Below the pieces are notes generated by a model. That model ran no database searches. It saw only the letters and a program-made list of their open reading frames with translations, and was not told the DNA's origin. Positions 1 through 6,470 of a stretch of 7,390 nucleotides of DNA are shown here, piece after piece. Origin of the DNA: Alphaproteobacteria bacterium (lineage in GTDB: Bacteria; Pseudomonadota; Alphaproteobacteria; Kiloniellales; J153). Every line of letters starts with the position of its first letter. The stretch's first letter is position 1. The stretch lies in assembly GCA_003693905.1 (NCBI GenBank), contig RFLL01000214.1:1-7390 (forward strand), written 5' to 3'. Made by a program: the position numbers and the translations under genes.

Positions 1-1151
1 GCGCGCCGTTCATCCATCGCCAGACCCTGGCCAGTGCGGTGCGCTTCACCACGGTCGAACTGGGCGAACTGGAACGCAAGATCGCCGGCGCCGCCGACAA
101 GGCGCTGGCCCTCGAATTGCAGGCCTTCGACGATCTGGTCGCGGAGGTCACCGCGCGCGGCACGCCGATCGCGGCGACTGCCGCGGCGCTGGCCGAACTC
201 GACGTGGCCGCCGCCTTGGCCGAAGTGGCGGTCGAGGGGCGCTGGTGCCGGCCGCGCGTCGACGATTCGACGGCGTTTCATATCGTCGGCGGCCGCCATC
301 CGGTGGTCGAGGCGGCGCTGGCGCGCGATCAGGCCGGTGCGTTCGTCGCCAACGACTGCGATCTCGCTCCGGACCATCGTCTGTGGCTTGTCACCGGCCC
401 CAACATGGCCGGCAAGAGCACGTTCCTGCGCCAGAACGCGCTGATCGCGGTGCTGGCCCAGATCGGTGCCTTCGTACCGGCCGAAGCCGCCACCATCGGC
501 GTCGTCGACCGCCTGTTCAGCCGTGTCGGTGCCGCCGACGATCTGGCCCGCGGGCGCTCCACGTTCATGGTCGAGATGGTGGAAACCGCGGTCATCCTCA
601 ATCAGGCGGGCCCGCGTGCGCTCGTCATCCTCGACGAGATCGGCCGCGGCACCGCCACCTTCGACGGCCTGTCGATCGCCTGGGCCTGTGTCGAGCATCT
701 GCACGAGGTCAACCGCTGCCGGGCCCTGTTCGCCACCCATTTCCACGAGCTGACGCATCTGGCGGGCAAGTTGCCGGCGCTGGCCTGTCACACCATGCGG
801 GTCAAGGAATGGCAGGGCGAGGTCGTGTTCCTGCACGAGGTCGCCCCCGGCGTCGCCGACCGCTCCTACGGCATCCATGTGGCCCGTCTGGCCGGGTTGC
901 CGCCGGCCGTCGTCGCCCGCGCCGAGGAGGTCCTGCGGCTGCTGGAACAGGGCGAGCAGGCCGGCGCGCTGACCCGTCTGGCCGACGATCTGCCGCTGTT
1001 CTCCGCCGTTGCCGTGCCGCGCACGGCGCCGGCGGCGGGCGCGCCTTCGCCGCTCGAAGCGCGTCTGGCGGACATCAATCCCGATGAATTGACACCGCGC
1101 GCCGCGCTGGAGCTACTTTACGAATTGCGCGCGTTGCTGGCCCGCGACTGA
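1..1151 (+). CDS. mutS: DNA mismatch repair protein MutS, C-terminal part (5' end outside window)
   Basis: MutS recognises mispaired bases and small loops and, as an ATP-driven clamp, recruits MutL. The reading frame is already open at the window edge (first full codon at 3), so the GTG at 39 is internal and not a start. What remains is 382 codons: the end of the core/clamp region (RQT...RFTTVEL, about 21-62) and then the ATPase domain. Visible motifs are the Walker [10 protein letters not shown] (396-422), the Walker B/signature [12 protein letters not shown] (633-668) and the FATHFHELT histidine motif (about 729-755). In Walker A an Ala replaces the second Gly of the common GPNMGGKST; I recall this as ordinary in alphaproteobacteria. 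Near the C-terminus DDLPLF (984-1001) resembles a weak beta-clamp-binding motif lacking the usual Gln, which is inference. The end ([21 protein letters not shown]) is typical of the family. The family runs to roughly 850-930 residues, so about 500 N-terminal residues lie upstream. The last 34 bp overlap the convergent gene on the other strand. No intrinsic terminator follows. Confidence 0.97.
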   Translation, partial: APFIHRQTLASAVRFTTVELGELERKIAGAADKALALELQAFDDLVAEVTARGTPIAATAAALAELDVAAALAEVAVEGRWCRPRVDDSTAFHIVGGRHPVVEAALARDQAGAFVANDCDLAPDHRLWLVTGPNMAGKSTFLRQNALIAVLAQIGAFVPAEAATIGVVDRLFSRVGAADDLARGRSTFMVEMVETAVILNQAGPRALVILDEIGRGTATFDGLSIAWACVEHLHEVNRCRALFATHFHELTHLAGKLPALACHTMRVKEWQGEVVFLHEVAPGVADRSYGIHVARLAGLPPAVVARAEEVLRLLEQGEQAGALTRLADDLPLFSAVAVPRTAPAAGAPSPLEARLADINPDELTPRAALELLYELRALLARD

Positions 1152-1729
1152 CGCGGCGCGACCGGAAAGCTCAGATGGCGGGCTTCGCCGGTCACGTCGA
1201 TGAAGTCGACACCGATGCGCCAGCGCGCGGCGGTGCGCAGAAACGCCGCCGGATCGGGGATCGGCACCCGGGCGCGCAACGCCCGGCTGTGATCGACCGT
1301 GCCGCCGGTGGCGTGCAGGCCGAGGCTGATCGACGGCTTGATGCCGCTCGACGTGCCGCCGGTTACGCCGATGCCGATCGTCGGGCGCAATCCGCCGCCG
1401 CGGGCGCGCTCGCGTGTGATCGGAGTCATGATTTCGGCCGCATGGGAGCGGCCCGCCGGGTCGATCAGGACGACCGCCGTGATGCGCCGGCCGGGCGGGA
1501 TGTCGTCGAGAAACACGTCCACCGCCGTTGCCGGCGGCGCAGCGAGGCTTGCGTGCGCCGCCATGAGACCGCCCGGCAACGCCGGTGTCGTCACCGTAGG
1601 GGCGGGGGTGCATCCACCGGAGCCGGCGAGAAGGTTGGCCAGGACGAGCCCGGTCGCACAGGCGATGGACCGGCACCGCCGCGGCCGGCGTGCGGTCGGG
1701 GTCCGGGGAGCCGGGCGGGCATTGCTCAT
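1118..1729 (-). CDS. Putative lipoprotein of unknown function, convergent with mutS
   Basis: I do not recognise the family. From ATG at 1729 to TAA at 1118-1120 it encodes 203 residues. The N-terminus has an Arg-rich n-region (residues 14-20, RRPRRCR), a hydrophobic stretch (about 22-36, ending LVLANLLAG) and Cys40, which looks like a lipoprotein signal peptide. The residues before the Cys are SGG, however, a poor match to the usual L-A/S-G/A-C lipobox, so export and lipidation are inferred. A Pro/Ala-rich linker follows, then a predicted beta-rich domain (about 69-191) with a Gly/Ser-rich centre ([17 protein letters not shown], 119-135) and a [15 protein letters not shown] segment near the end. 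Codons are almost all G/C-ending and like those of the neighbours, which argues for a real gene over the Arg-rich frames on the other strand. A start at 1741 (four more residues) is possible. No clear Shine-Dalgarno or promoter is visible for either start. It overlaps mutS by 34 bp tail-to-tail and is divergent from glnD. Confidence 0.72.
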   Translation of the reverse strand: MSNARPAPRTPTARRPRRCRSIACATGLVLANLLAGSGGCTPAPTVTTPALPGGLMAAHASLAAPPATAVDVFLDDIPPGRRITAVVLIDPAGRSHAAEIMTPITRERARGGGLRPTIGIGVTGGTSSGIKPSISLGLHATGGTVDHSRALRARVPIPDPAAFLRTAARWRIGVDFIDVTGEARHLSFPVAPRQSRASNARNS

Positions 1730-1770
1730 GCCATGACACATGGGGGCGCCGACGGCCGGGTTACAGGCCG

Positions 1771-1798
1771 CCCTGGGACAAGAATTCCCTTGCCAGGG
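1771..1798. repeat. Imperfect inverted repeat in the lipoprotein/glnD divergent gap
   Basis: Outer arms CCCTGG (1771-1776) and CCAGGG (1793-1798) and inner arms CAAG (1779-1782) and CTTG (1789-1792) form a 10-bp stem. It has a 2-nt bulge (GA, 1777-1778) and a 6-nt loop (AATTCC). It lies 26 nt before the glnD start and 41 nt before the lipoprotein start. No T-run follows on either strand, so it does not look like an intrinsic terminator. It could be a protein-binding site controlling both divergent genes, or a structure in a 5' leader. Function is inference. Confidence 0.45.
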
Positions 1799-1824
1799 GC
1801 GGTGCGCGGCGCAATCTGAAAGCC

Positions 1825-4653
1825 ATGCCGGAAGGGATGCGCCAGACCGCTCAGCCTCGCAACGGGGATCGCACCTGCACCCCGGCGACCCCCGCGCCTG
1901 CCGACCTGCGTGCCGCGGTGGCCGCCGCGGCCGCCGCGGGCGACGGGCGCGCACCGGTTCTGGCCGTCCTCAAGGAGGCGCTTCAGGCCGGGCGTGCCGA
2001 CATCCGCCGCCGTTTCGAAGCCGGCGGCACCGGGCGCGCGGTGGCGCGCGAGACGTGCGCGCTGACCGACGAGGTGATCCGGGTCATCTACGACCACGTC
2101 AGCGAACGCCTTTACCCGCTGGCCAACCCCTCGGCGGGGGAGATTCTGTCGCTGGTGGCGCTGGGCGGATACGGCCGCGGTGAACTGGCACCGCAGTCGG
2201 ACATCGATCTCATGTTCCTGCTGCCCTACAAGATCACGCCGCGCAGCGAGCAGGTGATCGAAGAGACGCTTTATTTTCTGTGGGACCTGGGCTTCAAGGT
2301 CGGCCATGCGGTGCGCTCCCTCGACGAGGTGATCCGTCTGGCGCGTGCCGATCTGACGGTCTGCACCAGCCTGCTTGAAGCGCGCTGGCTGTGGGGCGAA
2401 GCGGATCTGTTCCGCACTCTTCAGAACCGTTTTCGCAGCGAGGTGGTGCACGCCAAGGGGGCGACCCGGTTCATCGAGGCCAAGCTGGCCGAACGCACGC
2501 GCCGCCACGAACGCCACGGCGGCTCGCGCTATTCGCTGGAGCCCAACATCAAGGAAGGCAAGGGGGGGCTGCGCGACCTGCACACCCTCTATTGGATCGC
2601 CAAATACCTCTACCGGGTCGACGACATCGAGGCCCTGATCGGGCGCGGCGTCTTCACCCGTGCCGAGGTGCGTCGCTTCGCCAAGGCGCAGGAGTATCTG
2701 TGGACTCTGCGCTGTCACCTGCACTATCTGACCGGCCGGCCCGAGGAACGCCTGACCTTCGATCTGCAACACGCGATCGCGCCGCGCATGGGCTACACCA
2801 CCCACGCCGGAACCCGGGCGGTCGAACGCTTCATGAAGCATTATTTCCTGGTCGCCAAGGACGTCGGCAACCTGACGCGGGTGTTCTGTGCCGCGCTGGA
2901 GGCGGAGCACAATCGCCGCTCGCGCTTCCGCCTGCCGGTGCTGCGCGCGCGTCGCTCGCTCGAAGGCTTCCGCCTCGAAGGCGATCGCCTTACCGTCCGG
3001 AAGCCGGACGTGTTCGCCGAAAAACCGGTGCAGATGCTGCGCATCTTTCACGTCGCGCAGAAGCATGACCTTGACATTCATCCGCAGGCGCTGCGCTGGA
3101 TCGACCGCAACCTGAAGCACATCGACCGCACGGTGCGCGCCGATCCCGAGGCCAACCGTCTGTTTCTCGACATGCTGACCTCGCCAAGGGATCCGGAAAC
3201 CACCCTGCGCCGCCTCAACGAAGCCGGCGTGTTCGGTCGCTTCATCCCCGATTTCGGGCGCGTCGTCGCGCAGATGCAATTCAACATGTACCACCACTAC
3301 ACGGTGGACGAGCACACCATCTTCGCCATCGGCATCCTGCACAGGATCGAGCGCGGCCTGCTCAGGGACGAAGTGCCGATCGCCAGCGAGGTCGTACACA
3401 AGGTGGTGTCGCGCCGGGTGCTCTATCTTGCGGTTCTGCTGCACGACATCGCCAAGGGTCGCCGCGGGGATCATTCCGAGATCGGCGCGCGCATCGCCCA
3501 CAAGCTGTGCCCGCGTCTGGGTCTCAGTGCCGAGGAGACGGAAACCGTGGCGTGGCTGGTGCGTCACCATCTGGCGATGTCGGAGACCGCGTTCAAACGC
3601 GATCTCGCCGATCCGCAGACGATCCGCGATTTCGTCGCCCTGGTGCGCTCGCCGGAGCGGCTGCGTTTGCTGCTGGTCCTTACGGTGGCCGACATCCGCG
3701 CCGTCGGCCCCAACGTGTGGAACGCCTGGAAGGCGGCGCTGCTGCGCGACCTCTACTGGCGCGCCGAAGAGGTGCTGTCGGGGGCGGTGGCCGAGGAAAA
3801 CCGCACCGCGCGCATCGAAGAGGCCAAGGCGGCGCTGCGGGCGGCGCTGGCCGACTGGCCGCAGGCCGAGGTCGAAGCCCATCTGGCGCGCGGCTACGGG
3901 CCGTACTGGCTGTCGGTCGATCACGAAACCCACGTGCGCCATGCGCATCTGGTGCGCCGGGCGGAGCAGGCCCGGGCGCCGCTCAGCGTCGAGGCCCGTT
4001 TCGACCGCTACCGCGAGGTCACCGAGGTCACCGTCTACACCGCCGACCATGCCGGGCTGTTCAGCCGCATCGCCGGGGCCATGGCGGTGGCCGGTGCGAC
4101 CATCGATGCCGCGCGCATCTTCACCTTGGCCAATGGCATGGCGCTGGATACGTTCTACGTCCGCGGTGCCCACGGCGGCCGTTTCGATCGGCCCGAGCAG
4201 TTGGCCCGGTTGTCGGCGGCGATCGAGGAGACGCTGTCGGGCCGTCTGCGTCCTGATCAGACGCTGGCCGCGCGCCGGGCGCCGTTTCCGAGCCGCCTGC
4301 GCGTGTTCAAGGTGCGCCCGCGGGTGCTCATCGACAACAAGGCCAGCGCCAGCGCCACGGTGATCGAAGTCAACGGCCGCGATCGTCCCGGCCTGCTCTA
4401 CGAGCTGACACTGGCGCTGACCCGCCTGCATCTGATGATCCACGGCGCGCGCATCGCCACCTTCGGCGAGCAGGCGGTCGACGTGTTCTACGTGCAGGAC
4501 GCGCTCGGCAGCAAGATCGAGGCGCCGGCGCGCCTGAAGCGGATTCAGAAACGTCTTCTCGAGGTGCTGGAAAACGCCGAGGCGGCGGAAAATGCGCAGA
4601 AGAAACCGAAAAGCGCCGCCGCGCGGCCCCGGCGCCCGGTCGCATCGCCCTGA
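1825..4653 (+). CDS. glnD: Bifunctional uridylyltransferase/uridylyl-removing enzyme GlnD (PII sensor)
   Basis: GlnD uridylylates PII proteins (GlnB/GlnK) with UTP when glutamine is low and removes UMP when glutamine is high, so it is the primary cytosolic nitrogen sensor. With the ATG at 1825 the product is 942 residues, the usual size. The frame stays open upstream to 1690, but that stretch runs through the divergent gene and is unlike GlnD. The next in-frame ATG is 1837. Both starts have a purine-rich stretch too close for a normal ribosome binding site, so the start is uncertain by a few codons. Domains in order: nucleotidyltransferase, with GGYGRGELAPQSDIDL (residues 114-129; metal-binding Asp126 and Asp128); central uridylyltransferase-associated region, ending with HHYTVDEH (490-497); HD phosphohydrolase, with LLHDIAKG (His540-Asp541) and RHHLAMSETAF (His581, His582); two ACT domains for glutamine sensing (about 733-808 and 845-920). 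A basic Lys/Arg/Pro tail ends the protein. All key residues are present. The residue 32-41 region is an Ala run. No clear sigma-70 or sigma-54 promoter was found upstream. Confidence 0.96.
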   Translation: MPEGMRQTAQPRNGDRTCTPATPAPADLRAAVAAAAAAGDGRAPVLAVLKEALQAGRADIRRRFEAGGTGRAVARETCALTDEVIRVIYDHVSERLYPLANPSAGEILSLVALGGYGRGELAPQSDIDLMFLLPYKITPRSEQVIEETLYFLWDLGFKVGHAVRSLDEVIRLARADLTVCTSLLEARWLWGEADLFRTLQNRFRSEVVHAKGATRFIEAKLAERTRRHERHGGSRYSLEPNIKEGKGGLRDLHTLYWIAKYLYRVDDIEALIGRGVFTRAEVRRFAKAQEYLWTLRCHLHYLTGRPEERLTFDLQHAIAPRMGYTTHAGTRAVERFMKHYFLVAKDVGNLTRVFCAALEAEHNRRSRFRLPVLRARRSLEGFRLEGDRLTVRKPDVFAEKPVQMLRIFHVAQKHDLDIHPQALRWIDRNLKHIDRTVRADPEANRLFLDMLTSPRDPETTLRRLNEAGVFGRFIPDFGRVVAQMQFNMYHHYTVDEHTIFAIGILHRIERGLLRDEVPIASEVVHKVVSRRVLYLAVLLHDIAKGRRGDHSEIGARIAHKLCPRLGLSAEETETVAWLVRHHLAMSETAFKRDLADPQTIRDFVALVRSPERLRLLLVLTVADIRAVGPNVWNAWKAALLRDLYWRAEEVLSGAVAEENRTARIEEAKAALRAALADWPQAEVEAHLARGYGPYWLSVDHETHVRHAHLVRRAEQARAPLSVEARFDRYREVTEVTVYTADHAGLFSRIAGAMAVAGATIDAARIFTLANGMALDTFYVRGAHGGRFDRPEQLARLSAAIEETLSGRLRPDQTLAARRAPFPSRLRVFKVRPRVLIDNKASASATVIEVNGRDRPGLLYELTLALTRLHLMIHGARIATFGEQAVDVFYVQDALGSKIEAPARLKRIQKRLLEVLENAEAAENAQKKPKSAAARPRRPVASP

Positions 4654-4676
4654 AAGGGCGCGGGCGACGCACCCTT
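4654..4676 (+). repeat. Small hairpin immediately after the glnD stop codon
   Basis: AAGGG (4654-4658) pairs with CCCTT (4672-4676), and GCG (4660-4662) with CGC (4668-4670), separated by one C/A mismatch. This gives an 8-bp stem with a 5-nt loop directly after TGA. No T-run follows, so it is a poor match to an intrinsic terminator. It may stabilise the glnD mRNA end or attenuate readthrough into murJ, or be chance in GC-rich DNA. Confidence 0.3.
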
Positions 4677-4684
4677 CCCATCGC

Positions 4685-4713
4685 CGCCGCGATGGTCTAG
4701 TGCTCTAGCGGCG
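4685..4713. repeat. Inverted repeat with paired CTAG tetranucleotides, glnD-murJ gap
   Basis: CGCCGC (4685-4690) and GCGGCG (4708-4713) are complementary arms. Between them CTAG occurs twice (4697-4700 and 4705-4708) with a 4-nt spacer, itself a short palindrome (one base is shared with the right outer arm). CTAG is generally a rare tetranucleotide in bacterial genomes, so two copies within 12 bp in this GC-rich gap stand out. No regulator can be named. The rest of the 113-bp gap before murJ shows only a weak TTGCCG (4730-4735) without a good -10 partner. Confidence 0.3.
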
Positions 4714-4766
4714 TCGTCTCCGTCGCCTGTTGCCGACCGCGTCGAAGTCCTCGAAATCGGTATCCC

Positions 4767-6326
4767 ATGTCTCTTGTGCGATCGCTTGCCACCGTCGGCG
4801 GCTATACCGGAATCAGCCGCATTCTCGGCTTCGTTCGCGACATTCTGATCGCCGCGGCGGTCGGGACCGGGCCGGTGGCGGACGCCTTTTTCGTCGCCTT
4901 CCGGCTGCCCAACCTGTTTCGGCGCCTGTTCGCCGAGGGGGCGTTCAACGCCGCCTTCGTGCCGCTGTTCGCGCGCCGGCTGGAGCAGGAGGGTCGCGCC
5001 GCTGCGCGCGCCTTTGCCGAAGAGGCGCTGTCGGTGCTGCTGAGTGCACTGCTGGTGATGTGCGCGGTGGCGATGGCCGCGATGCCGTGGCTGATGCATC
5101 TGCTGGCGCCCGGCTTCGCCGCCGATCCGGCCAAGTTCGAGCTGGCGGTGCAGCTCAGCCGGATCACCTTCCCCTACCTTCTGTTCATGGCCCTGGTGGC
5201 GCTGCTCGGTGGCGTGCTCAATGCGCTCTATCGTTTCGCCGCGGCGGCGGCGGCGCCGATCCTGCTCAACGTCCTGTTCATTCTCGCCCTGACGGTGGTG
5301 CTGCCGGTCACCGGGCGCCCCGGGCACGTCATGGCCTGGAGCGTCGCGGTGGCCGGGATCGGGCAGTTTCTGTTGCTGGTCGCCGCCTGCCGCCGGGCCG
5401 GCATGGATCTGCACCTGCCGCGCCCGCGCCTGAGCTCGGCGGTGCGGCGGCTGCTCGGGCTGATGGTGCCGGGGATACTGTCGGCCGGGGCGATGCAGGT
5501 CAATCTGGTGGTCGGCACCATCATCGCCTCGCTCCAGGCCGGCGCTGTGTCCTATCTCTATTACGCCGACCGGGTGTATCAGCTTCCCCTCGGCCTGATC
5601 GGCATCGGGCTGGGGATTGTGCTGTTGCCGGACCTGGCGCGCAAACTGCGTGCCGGTGCCGAGGCGGAGGCGATGCACAGCCTCAACCGCGGGCTGGAAC
5701 TGGGCCTGCTGCTGACTGTGCCGGCGGCCACCGCGCTTCTGGTGATCGCGGAGCCGATCATCGTCGTCCTGTTCGAACGCGGCGCCTTCGATCGCACCGC
5801 GGCCGCGGCCACGGCGTGGGCGCTGGCGGCCTATGCCTTCGGCCTGCCGGCCTTCGTCCTGGTCAAGGTGCTGCAACCGGCGTTCTTCGCCCGCGAGGAC
5901 ACCGTGCGGCCGCTCAAGATGGCGACGGCCGGTGTCGTGGCCAATATCGTGCTCAGCCTGATTCTGTTCTGGCCGTTGCGCCACGTCGGTCTGGCGCTGG
6001 CGACGTCACTGGCGGCGTGGCTCAATGCCGGGCTGCTGGCCGCGGCCCTTCACCGGCGCCGGTTTCTGGTGCTCGACGCGCGCCTGCGGGCACGTCTGCC
6101 GCGCATCGTCGCGGCCAGCGTGGCCATGGGCGCGGTGCTGTGGCTGGCGCACAGTGCGCTGGCGCCGTGGTTCGAGGCCGCGCCGGTGTGGCGGATAGCG
6201 GCGCTGGCCATGCTGGTTGCCGGCGGCCTGAGCGCCTACGGCGTGCTGGCGGTGATGCTGGGGGCGCTTGAGCGGGCCGACCTGGGGCTGCTGATGCGCC
6301 GGTCCGGCGGACCGGCGCGTTCGTAG
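4767..6326 (+). CDS. murJ: Lipid II flippase MurJ (MviN family)
   Basis: MurJ is an inner-membrane transporter of the MOP superfamily that flips undecaprenyl-linked peptidoglycan precursor (lipid II) to the periplasmic face. The product is 519 residues, normal for the family, and is made of successive hydrophobic segments consistent with the known 14 membrane helices. The start fits the family (MSLVRSLATVGGYT). Residues known as functionally important in E. coli MurJ are present at matching places: Arg18 and Arg24 (SRILGFVRD), Asp39 (VADAFF), Arg52 (NLFRR), Glu57 (FAEGAF) and Arg269, equivalent to E. coli Arg270 (YYADRVYQLPLG). A GCG x5 run encodes Ala159-163. No strong Shine-Dalgarno precedes the ATG. 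It follows glnD by 113 bp on the same strand and could be co-transcribed with it, since no convincing terminator separates them. An overlapping +1-frame reading from 4730 is Arg/Gly-rich and is not a gene. Confidence 0.96.
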   Translation: MSLVRSLATVGGYTGISRILGFVRDILIAAAVGTGPVADAFFVAFRLPNLFRRLFAEGAFNAAFVPLFARRLEQEGRAAARAFAEEALSVLLSALLVMCAVAMAAMPWLMHLLAPGFAADPAKFELAVQLSRITFPYLLFMALVALLGGVLNALYRFAAAAAAPILLNVLFILALTVVLPVTGRPGHVMAWSVAVAGIGQFLLLVAACRRAGMDLHLPRPRLSSAVRRLLGLMVPGILSAGAMQVNLVVGTIIASLQAGAVSYLYYADRVYQLPLGLIGIGLGIVLLPDLARKLRAGAEAEAMHSLNRGLELGLLLTVPAATALLVIAEPIIVVLFERGAFDRTAAAATAWALAAYAFGLPAFVLVKVLQPAFFAREDTVRPLKMATAGVVANIVLSLILFWPLRHVGLALATSLAAWLNAGLLAAALHRRRFLVLDARLRARLPRIVAASVAMGAVLWLAHSALAPWFEAAPVWRIAALAMLVAGGLSAYGVLAVMLGALERADLGLLMRRSGGPARS

Positions 6327-6367
6327 GTGCACGCCGCCTCTTGTCCGTGCTTCTTTCGTGCGCCCCC

Positions 6368-6396
6368 TTGACCGGGCAGAGGCGGGGCGCGATAAC
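6368..6396 (+). promoter_or_regulatory. Candidate sigma-70 promoter for trpS
   Basis: TTGACC (6368-6373) as -35 and GATAAC (6391-6396) as -10 are separated by exactly 17 nt, matching 5/6 and 4/6 of the consensus. Transcription would start near 6403, giving a trpS leader of about 68 nt. It is the best promoter-like match I found in the window. It was found by eye, and no start site is known. Confidence 0.55.
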
Positions 6397-6403
6397 CGCG
6401 CCC
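6385..6403. repeat. Perfect 7-bp inverted repeat around the trpS -10 element
   Basis: GGGCGCG (6385-6391) and CGCGCCC (6397-6403) are perfect complements around ATAAC (6392-6396), most of the predicted -10 hexamer. A symmetric site here could be an operator that blocks RNA polymerase. In such GC-rich DNA it may also arise by chance. No regulator is identified. Confidence 0.4.
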
Positions 6404-6412
6404 GCCGACAGC

Positions 6413-6431
6413 CGGCCGCACCCGGCGGCCG
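6413..6431 (+). repeat. GC-rich hairpin in the predicted trpS leader
   Basis: CGGCCGC (6413-6419) and GCGGCCG (6425-6431) form a perfect 7-bp stem with a 5-nt loop (ACCCG). It lies in the predicted trpS 5' leader, 26 nt before the Shine-Dalgarno. No T-run follows. No Trp-rich leader peptide is seen in this leader: the only mini-frame, GTG at 6436 to TGA at 6453, encodes five residues without Trp. Confidence 0.35.
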
Positions 6432-6457
6432 CGCGGTGGCGGAAGATCCCTGACCCC

Positions 6458-6461
6458 GGAG
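6458..6461 (+). promoter_or_regulatory. Ribosome binding site of trpS
   Basis: GGAG lies 9 nt before the ATG at 6471 but only 3 nt before the in-frame ATG at 6465. The spacing favours 6471 as the start, which also gives the family-like N-terminus [12 protein letters not shown]. Confidence 0.6.
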
Positions 6462-6470
6462 TCGATGTTC

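Noticed and set aside
396..422. Ala in the MutS Walker A motif (GPNMAGKST) as a possible defect
   Set aside because: The Lys and Ser/Thr of the nucleotide loop are intact, and this variant is ordinary in alphaproteobacterial MutS as far as I recall.
1160..1193. Inverted repeat GACCGG/CCGGTC just after the mutS stop as a mutS terminator
   Set aside because: It is 6 bp with a 22-nt loop and no T-run, and lies inside the convergent coding sequence.
1774..1793. Sigma-54-like promoter for glnD (TGGGAC ... TTGC)
   Set aside because: The spacer between the two elements is 10 nt, not the required 5, and the -24 element has GGGAC in place of GGCAC.
1175..1819. Long + strand open frame opposite the lipoprotein gene (214 residues), with another at 1299-1736
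   Set aside because: The products are Arg/Ala/Gly-rich with no signal or domain pattern. The - strand frame has the expected G/C-ending codons and a signal-peptide-like start.
1921..1938. Tandem 9-mer GCCGCCGCG x2
   Set aside because: It lies in the glnD coding region and simply encodes an Ala run near the variable N-terminus.
1726..4443. 905-residue open frame antisense to glnD
   Set aside because: It is an antisense shadow in GC-rich DNA. The composition is rich in Gln, His, Arg and Gly, and the + strand frame is an unmistakable GlnD.
4545..5984. 479-residue open frame antisense to murJ, and a 513-residue + strand frame at 4730-6271
   Set aside because: Both are low-complexity Arg/Gln/Gly-rich shadows of murJ.
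6329..6356. Terminator after murJ: GCACG/CGTGC stem followed by TTCTTT
   Set aside because: The stem is only 5 bp with a 12-nt loop and the T-run is interrupted. This is too weak to call.
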